The notes under the pieces are model-generated. The model was not told the origin of the DNA. It was given only the letters and a program-made list of their open reading frames with translations, and did no database searches. Made by a program: the position numbers and the translations under genes. DNA of 64,000 nt from Hoeflea sp. (lineage in GTDB: Bacteria; Pseudomonadota; Alphaproteobacteria; Rhizobiales; Rhizobiaceae): contig NZ_NVXQ01000021.1 in NCBI RefSeq assembly GCF_002733955.1, positions 124,001 through 188,000 on the forward strand, written 5' to 3'. Positions 34,479 to 43,304 of the stretch are shown piece after piece (positions within the stretch are counted from its first letter, which is position 1; every line of letters starts with the position of its first letter).

Positions 34479-35002
34479 CCGACACGACAGACCGCCTTGA
34501 TAACACCACCTCCAGACCCAACGGCCAGTTCGCCGGCGTGGTGCCGCTCGATGTGGTGGCGCGGGAGGGTGGGCTTTCGGTGATGAAGGGCATTCTTGAA
34601 GGACGGCTGCCCGGAGCGTCGATGGGCAGGACGCTCAATTTCTGGCTCACCACCGTGGAGGAGGGGCGGATCGTGTTCACCGGCGCGCCGACGGTTGAGC
34701 ATCTCAACCCGCTCGGCACGGTGCACGGCGGATGGGCGTCGACCATCATGGATTCCTCGCTCGCCTGCGCGGTGATGACGATGATCAAGCCCGGCGAGGG
34801 CTACACCACGGTGGAGTTCAAGCTCAACCTCACCCGGCCGATCCTGCCGGATATGGGGGAGCTCAGCTGCGAAGGCCGGATCCTGCACCGGGGCCGGACA
34901 ATCGCCACCTCGGAGGCCTATCTTCGCGACAGTTCCGGCAGGCTCCTGGCGCACGGTACCGAAACCTGCGCCATCTTTCCCATCGGCAAGCTGATGCGCT
35001 GA
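34475..35002 (+). CDS. PaaI-family (hotdog-fold) thioesterase
   Basis: This 175-aa hotdog thioesterase has the core [20 protein letters not shown], including the HGG motif and the catalytic acidic residue. It hydrolyses an acyl-CoA of unknown identity. A leading segment of about 60 residues precedes the hotdog core. It is coupled to recO by ATGA overlap. Confidence 0.87.
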   Translation: MTDTTDRLDNTTSRPNGQFAGVVPLDVVAREGGLSVMKGILEGRLPGASMGRTLNFWLTTVEEGRIVFTGAPTVEHLNPLGTVHGGWASTIMDSSLACAVMTMIKPGEGYTTVEFKLNLTRPILPDMGELSCEGRILHRGRTIATSEAYLRDSSGRLLAHGTETCAIFPIGKLMR

Positions 35003-35029
35003 GTACGGCTGCCCGGTAGGCGGTTCTCC

Positions 35030-36898
35030 TCAATTCTCTTCGGTCTCATCGAGAACGATGCCGTATTTCTTGATCCGTGAATAAAGCGTGGTGGGCTTGA
35101 TGCCCATCAGCTGCGCTGCACCTTCCTCACCGGAAACGCGGCCGCCACATTGTTTCAGGCAGGCGATGATGTTGCTGACCTGGAGCTCATGCATCTGCTG
35201 CTCTGTCAGGATATCAGCCTGCTCGGCTGCTCCGGCTCGGCCAGTGCCTTTCTGCAGGTCGAGGATCAGCTTTTCGCCACGCGACAGGATCGCGCCGCGT
35301 TCGACCACGTTCTGCAGCTCGCGGACATTGCCGGGCCAGTGGTAATCCTGCAGCTGGCGGATATTGGCCTTGGTGATCGTCGGCTTCTGCAGGTTGAGCC
35401 GCTCGCAGGCGAGGGTCAGAAAATGCTGCGTCAGTTCCGGAATGTCGGACAGGCGCTCGCGCAGCGGCTGGCACTCGATCGGAAAGACGTTGAGATAGAA
35501 GTAGAGATCCTGCCGCAGCGTTCCGTTACGGATGCAGGCGGTGAGATCCTTGCTGGAGGACGCAATGACGCGGACATTGATCTTGCTGATGCGGTTGTCA
35601 CCGAGCCGTTCGAGCGATTGTTCCTGCAAGGTCTTGAGGATCTTGCCCTGAAGCTCGATCGGAATTTCCGAGACTTCGTCGAGATACAAGGTGCCGCCAT
35701 TGGCGATTTCGAGCTTGCCAGTGCGATCATGCACCGCGCCTTGAAACGCGCCGCGGACATGGCCGAACAGCTCACTTTCGAAGGTCGATGGCGAGATGCC
35801 GGCACAGTTGATGCGAATGATCGGCCGCTTCGCACGCGAACTCGACTTGTGAATGGCGGACGCGATCAGCGATTTGCCGGTACCGCCTTCTCCGGTGATC
35901 AGAACATTGCTCTGGGTCTTTGCGACCAGCTCGATCTGCGCCAGCGTGCGCATGATCGCCGGTGAGGATCCGGCGAGGTCATAATGCGAGCGGACGTTGC
36001 GGATTTCCTCCTGCAGATATTCGTTTTCCTGTTCGAGCCGTTCGCGCAGCGCGTCGATCTGGTCCATGGCCGCGCGCAGCTTGCGCTCGTTCTCGCGCCG
36101 TTCCGACACGTCGCGGAAAATCACCACTGCGCCGGCCAGCACCTGCTGGTCATAGATCGGGGTCGAGGTGTATTCGACCTGAATCGGACGACCGTTCTTG
36201 TGCCAGAACACCTCGTCTTCGACCCGGTTGACCTGTTCATTGCGGAAGGAATGGTAGATCGGGCACTCGCGCGAGGGGTATTTGCGGCCATCGAGATGGT
36301 GATGATGGATCATGGCGTGGATGTCCTCGCCAAGCAAATCCTCCTTGGTCCAGCCCAGCATCTCCTGGGCGGCATTGTTGACGAAGGTGGTCTTGCCCTC
36401 GAGATTGATGCCGTAAATGCCTTCGCCCGCGGCGTCGAGGATCAGCCGGTTCTCGTTTTCCATCTCCCGGAAGAAGTCGCGCGCCCGGTCCCATTCCATC
36501 AGCCCCCTGGCGTGCAGTTTGTGGGTGGAGACATTCTGCGAGCGGGTGTCATAGGCGGCCATGTCGATGATCTGCATGACCAGATAGGTCGCGCCGCCAT
36601 GGCTGACCGTGGTGCCGTGAATTTCCGTGTCGATCTCGCGACCGGCTGAGCTGACGATCGGCAGATCGCGGGTCCAGCTGGTTTTGTAGTGGTCGACCTT
36701 TTCGGTGAACACGATCAGCTCCGGCAGGCGGCCAACCAGGAAACCGGCGAAATCCTTGCCGGGCAAGTGTTCGTCGGCAAGCAATTGTGCGGCAGCGTCG
36801 TTGGCCGCGTCAATCAGGCCGCTAAACGTGTCGAGCGCGATGCAGGGGAGGATGCTCGAGTGGACATGGCTGTGCGGAAGCGGCGGCGTGATGTTCAT
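35030..36898 (-). CDS. cynF: Sigma-54-dependent transcriptional activator of cyanate genes, CynF type
   Basis: This is a bacterial enhancer-binding protein of 622 aa from the ATG at 36898. The order is a PAS-like sensory region (about 1-170), a second PAS (ENRLILDAAGEGIYGINLEG), a coiled-coil linker, an AAA+ domain and a Fis-type HTH (LMGIKPTTLYSRIKKYGI). Walker A is GEGGTGKS and Walker B is GGTLYLDEV. The sigma-54 contact loop, normally GAFTGA, reads GAFQGA. The gene is divergent from cynABDS. In Pseudomonas pseudoalcaligenes a sigma-54 regulator named cynF heads cynFABDS, so the context supports the name. Confidence 0.88.
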   Translation of the reverse strand: MNITPPLPHSHVHSSILPCIALDTFSGLIDAANDAAAQLLADEHLPGKDFAGFLVGRLPELIVFTEKVDHYKTSWTRDLPIVSSAGREIDTEIHGTTVSHGGATYLVMQIIDMAAYDTRSQNVSTHKLHARGLMEWDRARDFFREMENENRLILDAAGEGIYGINLEGKTTFVNNAAQEMLGWTKEDLLGEDIHAMIHHHHLDGRKYPSRECPIYHSFRNEQVNRVEDEVFWHKNGRPIQVEYTSTPIYDQQVLAGAVVIFRDVSERRENERKLRAAMDQIDALRERLEQENEYLQEEIRNVRSHYDLAGSSPAIMRTLAQIELVAKTQSNVLITGEGGTGKSLIASAIHKSSSRAKRPIIRINCAGISPSTFESELFGHVRGAFQGAVHDRTGKLEIANGGTLYLDEVSEIPIELQGKILKTLQEQSLERLGDNRISKINVRVIASSSKDLTACIRNGTLRQDLYFYLNVFPIECQPLRERLSDIPELTQHFLTLACERLNLQKPTITKANIRQLQDYHWPGNVRELQNVVERGAILSRGEKLILDLQKGTGRAGAAEQADILTEQQMHELQVSNIIACLKQCGGRVSGEEGAAQLMGIKPTTLYSRIKKYGIVLDETEEN

Positions 36899-36932
36899 TT
36901 GGAAACATTGCGCATTGCAGCATAAAAAATCA

Positions 36933-36961
36933 ACGAAATTTCGTAAATCACGAAATATCGT
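36933..36961. promoter_or_regulatory. Twin palindromes in the cynF-cynA divergent region
   Basis: ACGAAATTTCGT (36933-36944) is a perfect 12-bp palindrome and ACGAAATATCGT (36950-36961) an imperfect copy. They are spaced 17 bp centre to centre, within an AT-rich 200-bp region. They are good candidates for the enhancer sites of the adjacent CynF-type activator. Confidence 0.6.
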
Positions 36962-37096
36962 AATTATTTGCATGATAGAAACGTCTAATTAGCAAGTAAA
37001 ATCAATATTTTGAGAATTTTTCCGGAAATTCGATTTTTGCGGATTTCTGTGTTTGAGCCGTTAGTCTTGGGTCAGGAATTAGCGCAGGAGAACCCG

Positions 37097-38476
37097 ATGA
37101 CAGTGAAAAGTCTAAACGATCCCTTCTCAAGCAAGGCCGATTTGCGGCATGGCGCCAAGTGCGGGTGTTCCGCGTGTGCACCGGCGTCCGGCATTCGCGA
37201 AGAGAGCACGTTGGCATCCAGTGACGAGATGATGGAGCGGGCGATCGAAAGCGCGATCGTGCGGTCGGTCTTCGGCCATTCTGATATCAGCCGCCGCTCC
37301 TTCATGGGGCTGGTCGGCGGCGGCACAGCGGCTGCCGCGCTGGCATCGATCTTCCCGATCGACAAGGCGAAAGCGGCACTGCTCGACACGCTCGGCAAGC
37401 CGGAGAAGACTGATCTGAACATCGGCTTCGTGCCGATTACCTGTGCGACGCCGATCATCATGGCGCAGCCGCTGGGCTTTTACGAGCGTTACGGCTTGAA
37501 CGCGCAGGTTATCAAGACCGCCGGCTGGGCGGTGGCCCGCGACAAGTCGCTGGCCGGAGAGTATGACGCCAGCCACATGTTGACCCCGATGCCGCTGGCG
37601 ATGACGCTTGGCGCCGGCTCGGTGGCCGAACCCTACATCATGCCGGCGGTGGAAAACATCAACGGCCAGGCCATCGTGCTGTCGAACGAGCACAAGGACA
37701 AGCGCGATCCGAAGCAGTGGAAAGGCTTCACCTTCGGCGTGCCGTTCGAATTCTCGATGCACAATTTCCTGCTGCGCTATTACGTGGCCGAGCATGGCCT
37801 CGACCCGGATGTCGACATCCAGATCCGCGTCGTGCCGCCGCCGGAAATGGTTGCCAATCTGCGTGCCGGAAACCTCGACGGCTACCTCTCGCCGGACCCG
37901 TTCAATCAGCGTGCGGTCTGGGAGAATATCGGTTTCATTCACATCCTGACCAAGGAAATCTGGGAAGGGCATCCCTGCTGTGCATTTGCCGCACCGCTGT
38001 CATTTGCCACGGAGCTGCCCAACACCTACGGGGCGCTGCTCAAGTCGATCATCGATGCGACGCAATACGCGTCCAATCCGGACAACCGGAAAGAGATCTC
38101 GGCGGCGATCGCGCCCACCAACTATCTCAATCAGCCGGTCGAAGTCATCGAGCAGGTGCTGACCGGAACCTATGCGGATGGTCTGGGCGAGGTGAAGCAG
38201 GTGCCCGACCGCATCGATTTCGATCCGTTCCCCTGGCACTCGATGGGCGTGTGGATCCTGACCCAGATGAAGCGCTGGGGCTACATTGAAGGTGACGTCG
38301 ACTACAAGGCCGTGGCCGAGCAGGTCTACCTCGCCTCCGACGCCCGCAAGATCATGACGGATCTCGGCTACGACGCCCCGGCGGAGAGCTACAAGTCGCA
38401 CGTCATCATGGGCAAGACCTTCGATCCGGAAACGCCTGAAGACTATGTCTCCAGCTTCGCGATCAAAAAAGGCTGA
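37097..38476 (+). CDS. cynA: Cyanate ABC transporter substrate-binding protein, CmpA/NrtA family
   Basis: This is a periplasmic receptor of the nitrate/bicarbonate/cyanate family, 459 aa. The long N-terminus carries a Cys cluster (CGCSAC), then a Tat signal (SRRSFMGLVGGG). The mature core opens DLNIGFVPITCATPIIMAQPLGF, the family hallmark. I chose the ATG at 37097, with CAGGAG 6 bases upstream. The downstream permease, ATPase and cyanase make cyanate the likely ligand; nitrate or bicarbonate is less likely. Confidence 0.92.
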   Translation: MTVKSLNDPFSSKADLRHGAKCGCSACAPASGIREESTLASSDEMMERAIESAIVRSVFGHSDISRRSFMGLVGGGTAAAALASIFPIDKAKAALLDTLGKPEKTDLNIGFVPITCATPIIMAQPLGFYERYGLNAQVIKTAGWAVARDKSLAGEYDASHMLTPMPLAMTLGAGSVAEPYIMPAVENINGQAIVLSNEHKDKRDPKQWKGFTFGVPFEFSMHNFLLRYYVAEHGLDPDVDIQIRVVPPPEMVANLRAGNLDGYLSPDPFNQRAVWENIGFIHILTKEIWEGHPCCAFAAPLSFATELPNTYGALLKSIIDATQYASNPDNRKEISAAIAPTNYLNQPVEVIEQVLTGTYADGLGEVKQVPDRIDFDPFPWHSMGVWILTQMKRWGYIEGDVDYKAVAEQVYLASDARKIMTDLGYDAPAESYKSHVIMGKTFDPETPEDYVSSFAIKKG

Positions 38477-38479
38477 CGC

Positions 38480-39313
38480 ATGACCGAGATGTCCGTGAAC
38501 AAGCGTGCGGCTATCCTCTCGTTCATCCTTCTGTTTGCCGGCCTCCTGTTGTGGGAGGCCGTCATTCCGGCGCAGAAGGCGGCGGGAGAGCTGACCGAGT
38601 ATGAACGGCTGACGGGGGGCGGCGCGCAGAAGGCCGGTGTGCCGCCACCGAGCCAGGTGCTGGAGAAGGCCTGGGAGCAGTTGAGCAACCCGTTCTATGA
38701 TGCGGGGCCCAACGACAAGGGGATCGGCATCCAAATCGGCTATTCGATCTACCGGGTGCTGGCCGGCTATGTTCTGGCAGCACTCATCGCCATCCCGCTC
38801 GGGTTCCTGATCGGCATGTCGCCGGTCGCCTACAAGGCGCTCAATCCCTTCATCCAGGTGCTCAGGCCGATCTCGCCGCTGGCCTGGATGCCGCTGGCGC
38901 TGTTCATCATCCAGGACAGCGAAGCAAGCGCGATCTTCGTGATCTTCATCTGCTCGATCTGGCCGATGCTGATCAACACGGCCTTCGGTGTGGCCGGGGT
39001 GCGCAAGGACTGGGTCAATGTGGCGCGAACGCACGAGCTGGGGGCGTTGCGGACAGCGTTTACGGTGATCCTGCCTGCAGCTGCACCCACGATCGTGACC
39101 GGCATGCGGATCTCCATCGGCATTGCCTGGCTGGTGATCGTGGCTGCCGAGATGTTGGTCGGCGGAACCGGCATTGGCTACTACGTCTGGAACGAGTGGA
39201 ACAATCTCGATCTCACCTCGGTCATCTTTTCCATCCTGATGATCGGTGTCGTCGGCATGGCGCTCGATGCCATGTTCGGCGTGTTGCAGCGCTTTGTCGT
39301 CTACAGCGAATAG
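38480..39313 (+). CDS. cynB: Cyanate ABC transporter permease
   Basis: This is a BPD-type inner-membrane permease of the NrtB/CynB family, 277 aa. The N-terminal helix AILSFILLFAGLLLWEAVI is followed by a periplasmic loop and a five-helix core. The coupling motif is WVNVARTHELGALRTAF (EAA loop). It starts 3 bases after the cynA stop and is followed by the ATPase gene after 10 bases. Confidence 0.92.
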   Translation: MTEMSVNKRAAILSFILLFAGLLLWEAVIPAQKAAGELTEYERLTGGGAQKAGVPPPSQVLEKAWEQLSNPFYDAGPNDKGIGIQIGYSIYRVLAGYVLAALIAIPLGFLIGMSPVAYKALNPFIQVLRPISPLAWMPLALFIIQDSEASAIFVIFICSIWPMLINTAFGVAGVRKDWVNVARTHELGALRTAFTVILPAAAPTIVTGMRISIGIAWLVIVAAEMLVGGTGIGYYVWNEWNNLDLTSVIFSILMIGVVGMALDAMFGVLQRFVVYSE

Positions 39314-39323
39314 GAGAGACACC

Positions 39324-40208
39324 ATGACCACTCCTTTTTTGAGCGTTGAACGCCTGAGCCAGAGATACCCGGATGGTGAGGGCGGCACGACAACGATTTT
39401 CGAGAATGCCAGTTTCGGCATTGAACGCGGTGAATTTGTCGTCATCCTCGGCCATTCGGGCTGCGGCAAGTCGACGATCATGAACATTCTGGCTGGCCTG
39501 GCCGAGGCCAGCGAGGGCGTCGTCATCATGGACGGCAAGGAGGTCTCGGGCCCGAGCCTTGACCGCGGCGTGGTGTTTCAGAACTACTCGCTGCTGCCGT
39601 GGCTGAGCGCACTGAAGAACGTGACCTTTGCCGTCGCCGCCCGCTATCCGGACTGGTCGAAGGACCAGGTGCTCTCCCATTCGAAGAAGCATCTCGAGAT
39701 GGTGGGCTTGAGCGCGGACGTGTTCAACCGCAAGCCGAGCCAGCTTTCGGGCGGCATGCGGCAGCGGGTGTCGATTGCCCGCGCGTTCTCGATCAGTCCG
39801 AAACTGTTGTTGCTGGATGAGCCGTTCGGGGCGCTCGATGCGCTGACGCGCGGCACGATCCAGGACGAGTTGCTGAAAGTCTGGGCCGGCACCAACCAGA
39901 CCGTGTTCATGATCACCCATGATATCGACGAGGCAATCCTGCTGGCGGACCGCATCCTGCTGATGAGCAACGGACCTTACGCGCGGGTGGCTGAATCCGT
40001 GGAGATCACCATTCCGCGGCCACGCAACCGGATCGAGATCGTCGAACACCCCAACTACTACGCGATCCGCAATCATCTGGTGCAGTTCCTCGGCAAGCGC
40101 TCGAAGGAACTCGCAGGACCAACCGATGCAGCCGAGAACCGGCCGGTGACGGTCCGCATCGACAAGACCGCACCAGCTGCGCCATCGCCCAAGAAACTCG
40201 CCGTTTAA
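39324..40208 (+). CDS. cynD: Cyanate ABC transporter ATP-binding protein
   Basis: This is the cytoplasmic ATPase of the NrtD/CynD type, 294 aa. Walker A is GHSGCGKST, the Q-loop region is VVFQNYSLLPWLS, the signature is LSGGMRQRVS, and Walker B is LLLLDEPFGALD. GGAGAG lies before the ATG at 39324. A C-terminal tail of about 30 residues rich in Pro and Ala follows the ABC domain. No NrtC-like regulatory domain is fused. Confidence 0.92.
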   Translation: MTTPFLSVERLSQRYPDGEGGTTTIFENASFGIERGEFVVILGHSGCGKSTIMNILAGLAEASEGVVIMDGKEVSGPSLDRGVVFQNYSLLPWLSALKNVTFAVAARYPDWSKDQVLSHSKKHLEMVGLSADVFNRKPSQLSGGMRQRVSIARAFSISPKLLLLDEPFGALDALTRGTIQDELLKVWAGTNQTVFMITHDIDEAILLADRILLMSNGPYARVAESVEITIPRPRNRIEIVEHPNYYAIRNHLVQFLGKRSKELAGPTDAAENRPVTVRIDKTAPAAPSPKKLAV

Positions 40209-40231
40209 CACCCTGAGCAGGAGACTTCATC

Positions 40232-40684
40232 ATGGCCAAAATGATGACCAAGGAAGACGTGACCGAAATGATACTGTCAGCCAAGCGCACGGCCGGCATG
40301 AAATGGGAGGAGATCGCCGAGAAGATCGGCATGTCTCCCGTCTGGACGCATTCGGCCGCGATGGGCATGAACGCGATGCCCAAGGACAAGGCCGAGGCGA
40401 TGGTCTCGGTGATGGGGCTGCCGCAGGAAGCAGCGCTTGTGCTGCAGGAATATCCGACCAAGATCTGGGAACAGGCGGTGCCGACCGACCCCTGCATCTA
40501 CCGGCTCTATGAAATCGTCGGGGTCTACGGGCCGACGATGAAGGCGCTGATCCAGGAGGAATTCGGCGACGGCATCATGTCGGCGATCGATTTCGACATG
40601 CAGATCACCCGGGTGGCCAATCCGAAGGGCGACCGGGTGAAGATCGAGATGTCGGGCAAGTTCCTGGGTTACAATTCCTGGTAA
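40232..40684 (+). CDS. cynS: Cyanate hydratase (cyanase)
   Basis: It converts cyanate and bicarbonate to ammonia and two CO2. It is 150 aa, normal for the decameric enzyme. The N-terminal HTH-like domain ([18 protein letters not shown]) is followed by the C-terminal active-site domain. Catalytic Arg, Glu and Ser regions are visible in [20 protein letters not shown] and [13 protein letters not shown] lies upstream. It gives the whole operon its function: import and use of cyanate as nitrogen source, or its detoxification. Confidence 0.97.
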   Translation: MAKMMTKEDVTEMILSAKRTAGMKWEEIAEKIGMSPVWTHSAAMGMNAMPKDKAEAMVSVMGLPQEAALVLQEYPTKIWEQAVPTDPCIYRLYEIVGVYGPTMKALIQEEFGDGIMSAIDFDMQITRVANPKGDRVKIEMSGKFLGYNSW

Positions 40685-41148
40685 TGTCGCGTCCTCCTTT
40701 CCCACCTTTCACCGAGGAGACGGCGGTCCGGAAGATCAGGGCCGCCGAGGACGGCTGGAACGGCCGCGACCCGGCAAAGGTGGCGTTGGCCTACACGCCG
40801 GACAGCAAATGGCGCAACCGGAGCGAATTCATCACTGGGCGCAGCGAGATCGAGGCGTTCCTGACCCGCAAGTGGGAAAAGGAGCTCGCGTACCGGCTGG
40901 TCAAGGAGCTCTGGGCGTTCACGGATAACCGGATTGCGGTGCGCTTTGCCTATGAGTGGCACGATGCGAAAGGCGACTGGTGCCGCTCCTACGGCAACGA
41001 GAACTGGGAGTTCGACGAGGCGGGCTTGATGCAAACCCGTCACGCCAGCATCAATGATCTGCAGATCAGTGAAGCCGATCGCAAGTTCCACTGGCCGCAG
41101 GGCAGGCGGCCGGACGATCACCCGGGATTGACGGAGCTCGGCTTGTAA
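40684..41148 (+). CDS. DUF1348 / NTF2-like protein
   Basis: This 154-aa protein of the DUF1348 (NTF2-like) family has characteristic blocks [32 protein letters not shown] and [17 protein letters not shown]. Its function is unknown. The start overlaps the cynS stop as TAATG, so it is translated with cyanase. That coupling may indicate a role in cyanate handling here, although family members occur in many contexts. Confidence 0.88.
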   Translation: MSRPPFPPFTEETAVRKIRAAEDGWNGRDPAKVALAYTPDSKWRNRSEFITGRSEIEAFLTRKWEKELAYRLVKELWAFTDNRIAVRFAYEWHDAKGDWCRSYGNENWEFDEAGLMQTRHASINDLQISEADRKFHWPQGRRPDDHPGLTELGL

Positions 41149-41181
41149 GCCGGCACTCATCAATGGCGGATTGAACGAACG

Positions 41182-41206
41182 AAGGGCGCCTCATGGGGCG
41201 CCCTTT
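41182..41206. terminator. Terminator at the end of the cyn operon
   Basis: The stem AAGGGCGCC/GGCGCCCTT (9 bp) with a 6-base loop lies in the 82-bp gap between the convergent DUF1348 and PhoX-like genes. It has only a short T/A tract on each side, so it may be of moderate strength in both directions. Confidence 0.7.
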
Positions 41207-41230
41207 GAATATCTGGTAGATCCGAACCGG

Positions 41231-43222
41231 TCAGGCCATGCCGATCTTGCCGCCGCCCTGTTTGGTCACGGCGACCACGGCCGGGCGAACCGGCATGTCA
41301 TCGCGGAAGTCGGGCCAGCGGGTGGCGGGCTGCTCGAATGTGGCGAGGCCTTCATCACCGGGATGCTGGACGGCGAGGAAGACTGTCTCTCCTGTCGGGT
41401 CGAACAGCGGGCCGCACATCTCGGCGCCGACTGGTACCCGGAAGAACAGTTTCGAGGTTGCGCGCGCGTCGCCTTCGGTATCGACGGCCCAGAGGCCATC
41501 GGTGCGGCCTGTCCGTTTCTTGGAGTTGCCGTCGGTCGAAACCCACAGGCGTCCTTCGGTGTCGATGGCGCAATTGTCAGGCATGCCGAACCAGCCGTCC
41601 TGGGTGGTCGCAGAAGAGAAGCTGGCGCCGACTTCGGCCACCGAAGGATCGCCGCATTTGAGCAGGATTTCCCAGGACGATTTGGTCGAGGCGAAGTCGC
41701 CGTCGGTTTCGGTGATTTCGACGATGTGGCCAAAGGCGTTGTTGGCACGCGGGTTGGCCGGGTTCTCGTCACCTTCCTTGCGGCGGGTGTTGTTGGTCAG
41801 CATGCAATAGACCTTGCCGGTCTTGGCATTGGGCTGAACGTCTTCGGGGCGGTCCATCTTGGTGGCGCCGAGAAGGTCACCGGCGCGGCGGGCCTCGATC
41901 ACCACATCGGCCTGGCCGGCAAAGCCGTTGGCTTCGGTCAGCGGGCCTTCGCCGTGAACCAGCGGCATCCAGTCGACGGTGCCGTCCTCGTTGAAGCGGG
42001 CGACATAGAGCGTGCCGTCATCGAGCAGATCCATGTTGGCCGCGCGGTCATCCGGATTGTATTTGGCGGCCGTGACGAACTTGTAGACATAGTCGAAGCG
42101 CTCGTCATCGCCGCAATAGAACACCACCCGGCCGTCCTTGTTGAGAACGCTTTCGGCGCCTTCATGCTTGACCCGGCCGAGCGCGGTGCGTTTCTTCGGC
42201 ACCGAGTTGGGGTCCATCGGGTCGACCTCGACCACCCAGCCGAAGCGGTTAGGCTCGTTGGGCTCCTTGGAGACGTCAAAGCGGTCGTGGTGGCGGCCCC
42301 AGTTGTACCAGCCGGCAGGCGCGCCGTAGCGCTTGTAATTCTCTGCCTCGCGGTGGCCTTCGGGAAGTTCGCCGGTGAAGTAGCCGTGGAAATTTTCTTC
42401 CGCCATCAGCCATGTGCCCCAGGGGGTGACGCCACCGGCGCAGTTGTTGAGCGTGCCGAACACCTTGGTGCCGGACGGGTCGGCGTTGGTCTTGAGGCGG
42501 TCATGGCCGGCGGCCGGGCCGGTCAGCGCCATTTCGGTGCCGACATGGATGCGGCGGTTCATGCTGCCGTCCAGGACCGGGGTCCATTTGCCGTTTTCCT
42601 TGCGGATTTCGATGACCGTACCGCCATGGGCCGCCATTTCGATGTCGACGAGGTCTTTGGTGAACTCGCCCATCAGGACCTTGTCCTTGCCCTCGCTGTT
42701 TTTGCCGATGGTGGCCCAATTGGGGAACATCAGCTCGGCATTGGTGTATTCGTGATTGACCACCAGCAGACCATGGTCCTCAGCCCCACCGAGCGGGACG
42801 AAGCCGACATAGTCATTGTTGTAGCCAAATTGCTTGAGCTGGCTTTCCGGGGTCTGGTTCATCGGATCGAAATCCGGGGAATCGGCGAACACCTTGTCGC
42901 CCCAGCGCAGCAGAACGTCGGCATCGTAGCCTTCGGCGACATGGTGGGTTTCGTCGACACCGGCTTCGACCTCGGTGAAGGAAAAGGCGCTCATGCCTTC
43001 GGCGCGGGCCTCATCGGCGATCATCAGCGCCAGCGGGCTGACCGTCGAACCGATGGCGGCCACGGCGAGCGAGCCACCGAGGAAACCGCGGCGCGAAAAG
43101 CGGCGGTTGATAACGTCGCCCATGGTCGGGTTGCTGCTTGGATTGCGGCCGACATCTTCCTCGGCTTCGCGGATCTCGGTGAGATTGATGGCTTCGTCTT
43201 CCGGCTTGAACATATCGTTCAT
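41231..43222 (-). CDS. PhoX-family (DUF839) phosphatase-like protein, Tat-exported
   Basis: This is a 663-aa secreted protein. A Tat signal (SRRGFLGGSLAVAAIG) lies about 45 residues from the N-terminus, after an acidic leader. The mature part is a DUF839/PhoX beta-propeller with GYNNDYVGFVPLGG, LVVNHEYTNAELMF, NNCAGGVTPWGTWLMAEEN and GMPDNCAIDTEGRLWVSTDG. Characterised PhoX enzymes are Ca/Fe alkaline phosphatases; some DUF839 proteins have other activities. I chose the ATG at 43222 because GGAGA lies just upstream; a GTG at 43237 is the alternative. No Pho box is obvious upstream. Confidence 0.88.
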   Translation of the reverse strand: MNDMFKPEDEAINLTEIREAEEDVGRNPSSNPTMGDVINRRFSRRGFLGGSLAVAAIGSTVSPLALMIADEARAEGMSAFSFTEVEAGVDETHHVAEGYDADVLLRWGDKVFADSPDFDPMNQTPESQLKQFGYNNDYVGFVPLGGAEDHGLLVVNHEYTNAELMFPNWATIGKNSEGKDKVLMGEFTKDLVDIEMAAHGGTVIEIRKENGKWTPVLDGSMNRRIHVGTEMALTGPAAGHDRLKTNADPSGTKVFGTLNNCAGGVTPWGTWLMAEENFHGYFTGELPEGHREAENYKRYGAPAGWYNWGRHHDRFDVSKEPNEPNRFGWVVEVDPMDPNSVPKKRTALGRVKHEGAESVLNKDGRVVFYCGDDERFDYVYKFVTAAKYNPDDRAANMDLLDDGTLYVARFNEDGTVDWMPLVHGEGPLTEANGFAGQADVVIEARRAGDLLGATKMDRPEDVQPNAKTGKVYCMLTNNTRRKEGDENPANPRANNAFGHIVEITETDGDFASTKSSWEILLKCGDPSVAEVGASFSSATTQDGWFGMPDNCAIDTEGRLWVSTDGNSKKRTGRTDGLWAVDTEGDARATSKLFFRVPVGAEMCGPLFDPTGETVFLAVQHPGDEGLATFEQPATRWPDFRDDMPVRPAVVAVTKQGGGKIGMA

Positions 43223-43304
43223 GGCTGTCTCCGTCACATGAGCTTCATCCGATGGGTGGATTTATACCATGTTGCGTAACAGCCGTATGACGAGCGGGCT
43301 GTGC

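Noticed and set aside
37066-37083. GG-N10-GC sequence as the sigma-54 promoter of cynA
   Set aside because: It overlaps the cynA ribosome site, so the transcript would begin at the start codon; kept only as a question in the CynF finding.
38000-39538. 512-aa minus-strand frame opposite cynA-cynB-cynD
   Set aside because: It spans three real genes antisense and has a low-complexity, Arg/His/Asp-rich translation.
41171-43279. 702-aa plus-strand open frame opposite the PhoX-like gene
   Set aside because: It is antisense to a clear Tat-exported DUF839 protein, has no domain, and reflects the lack of stops in GC-rich codon-biased DNA.
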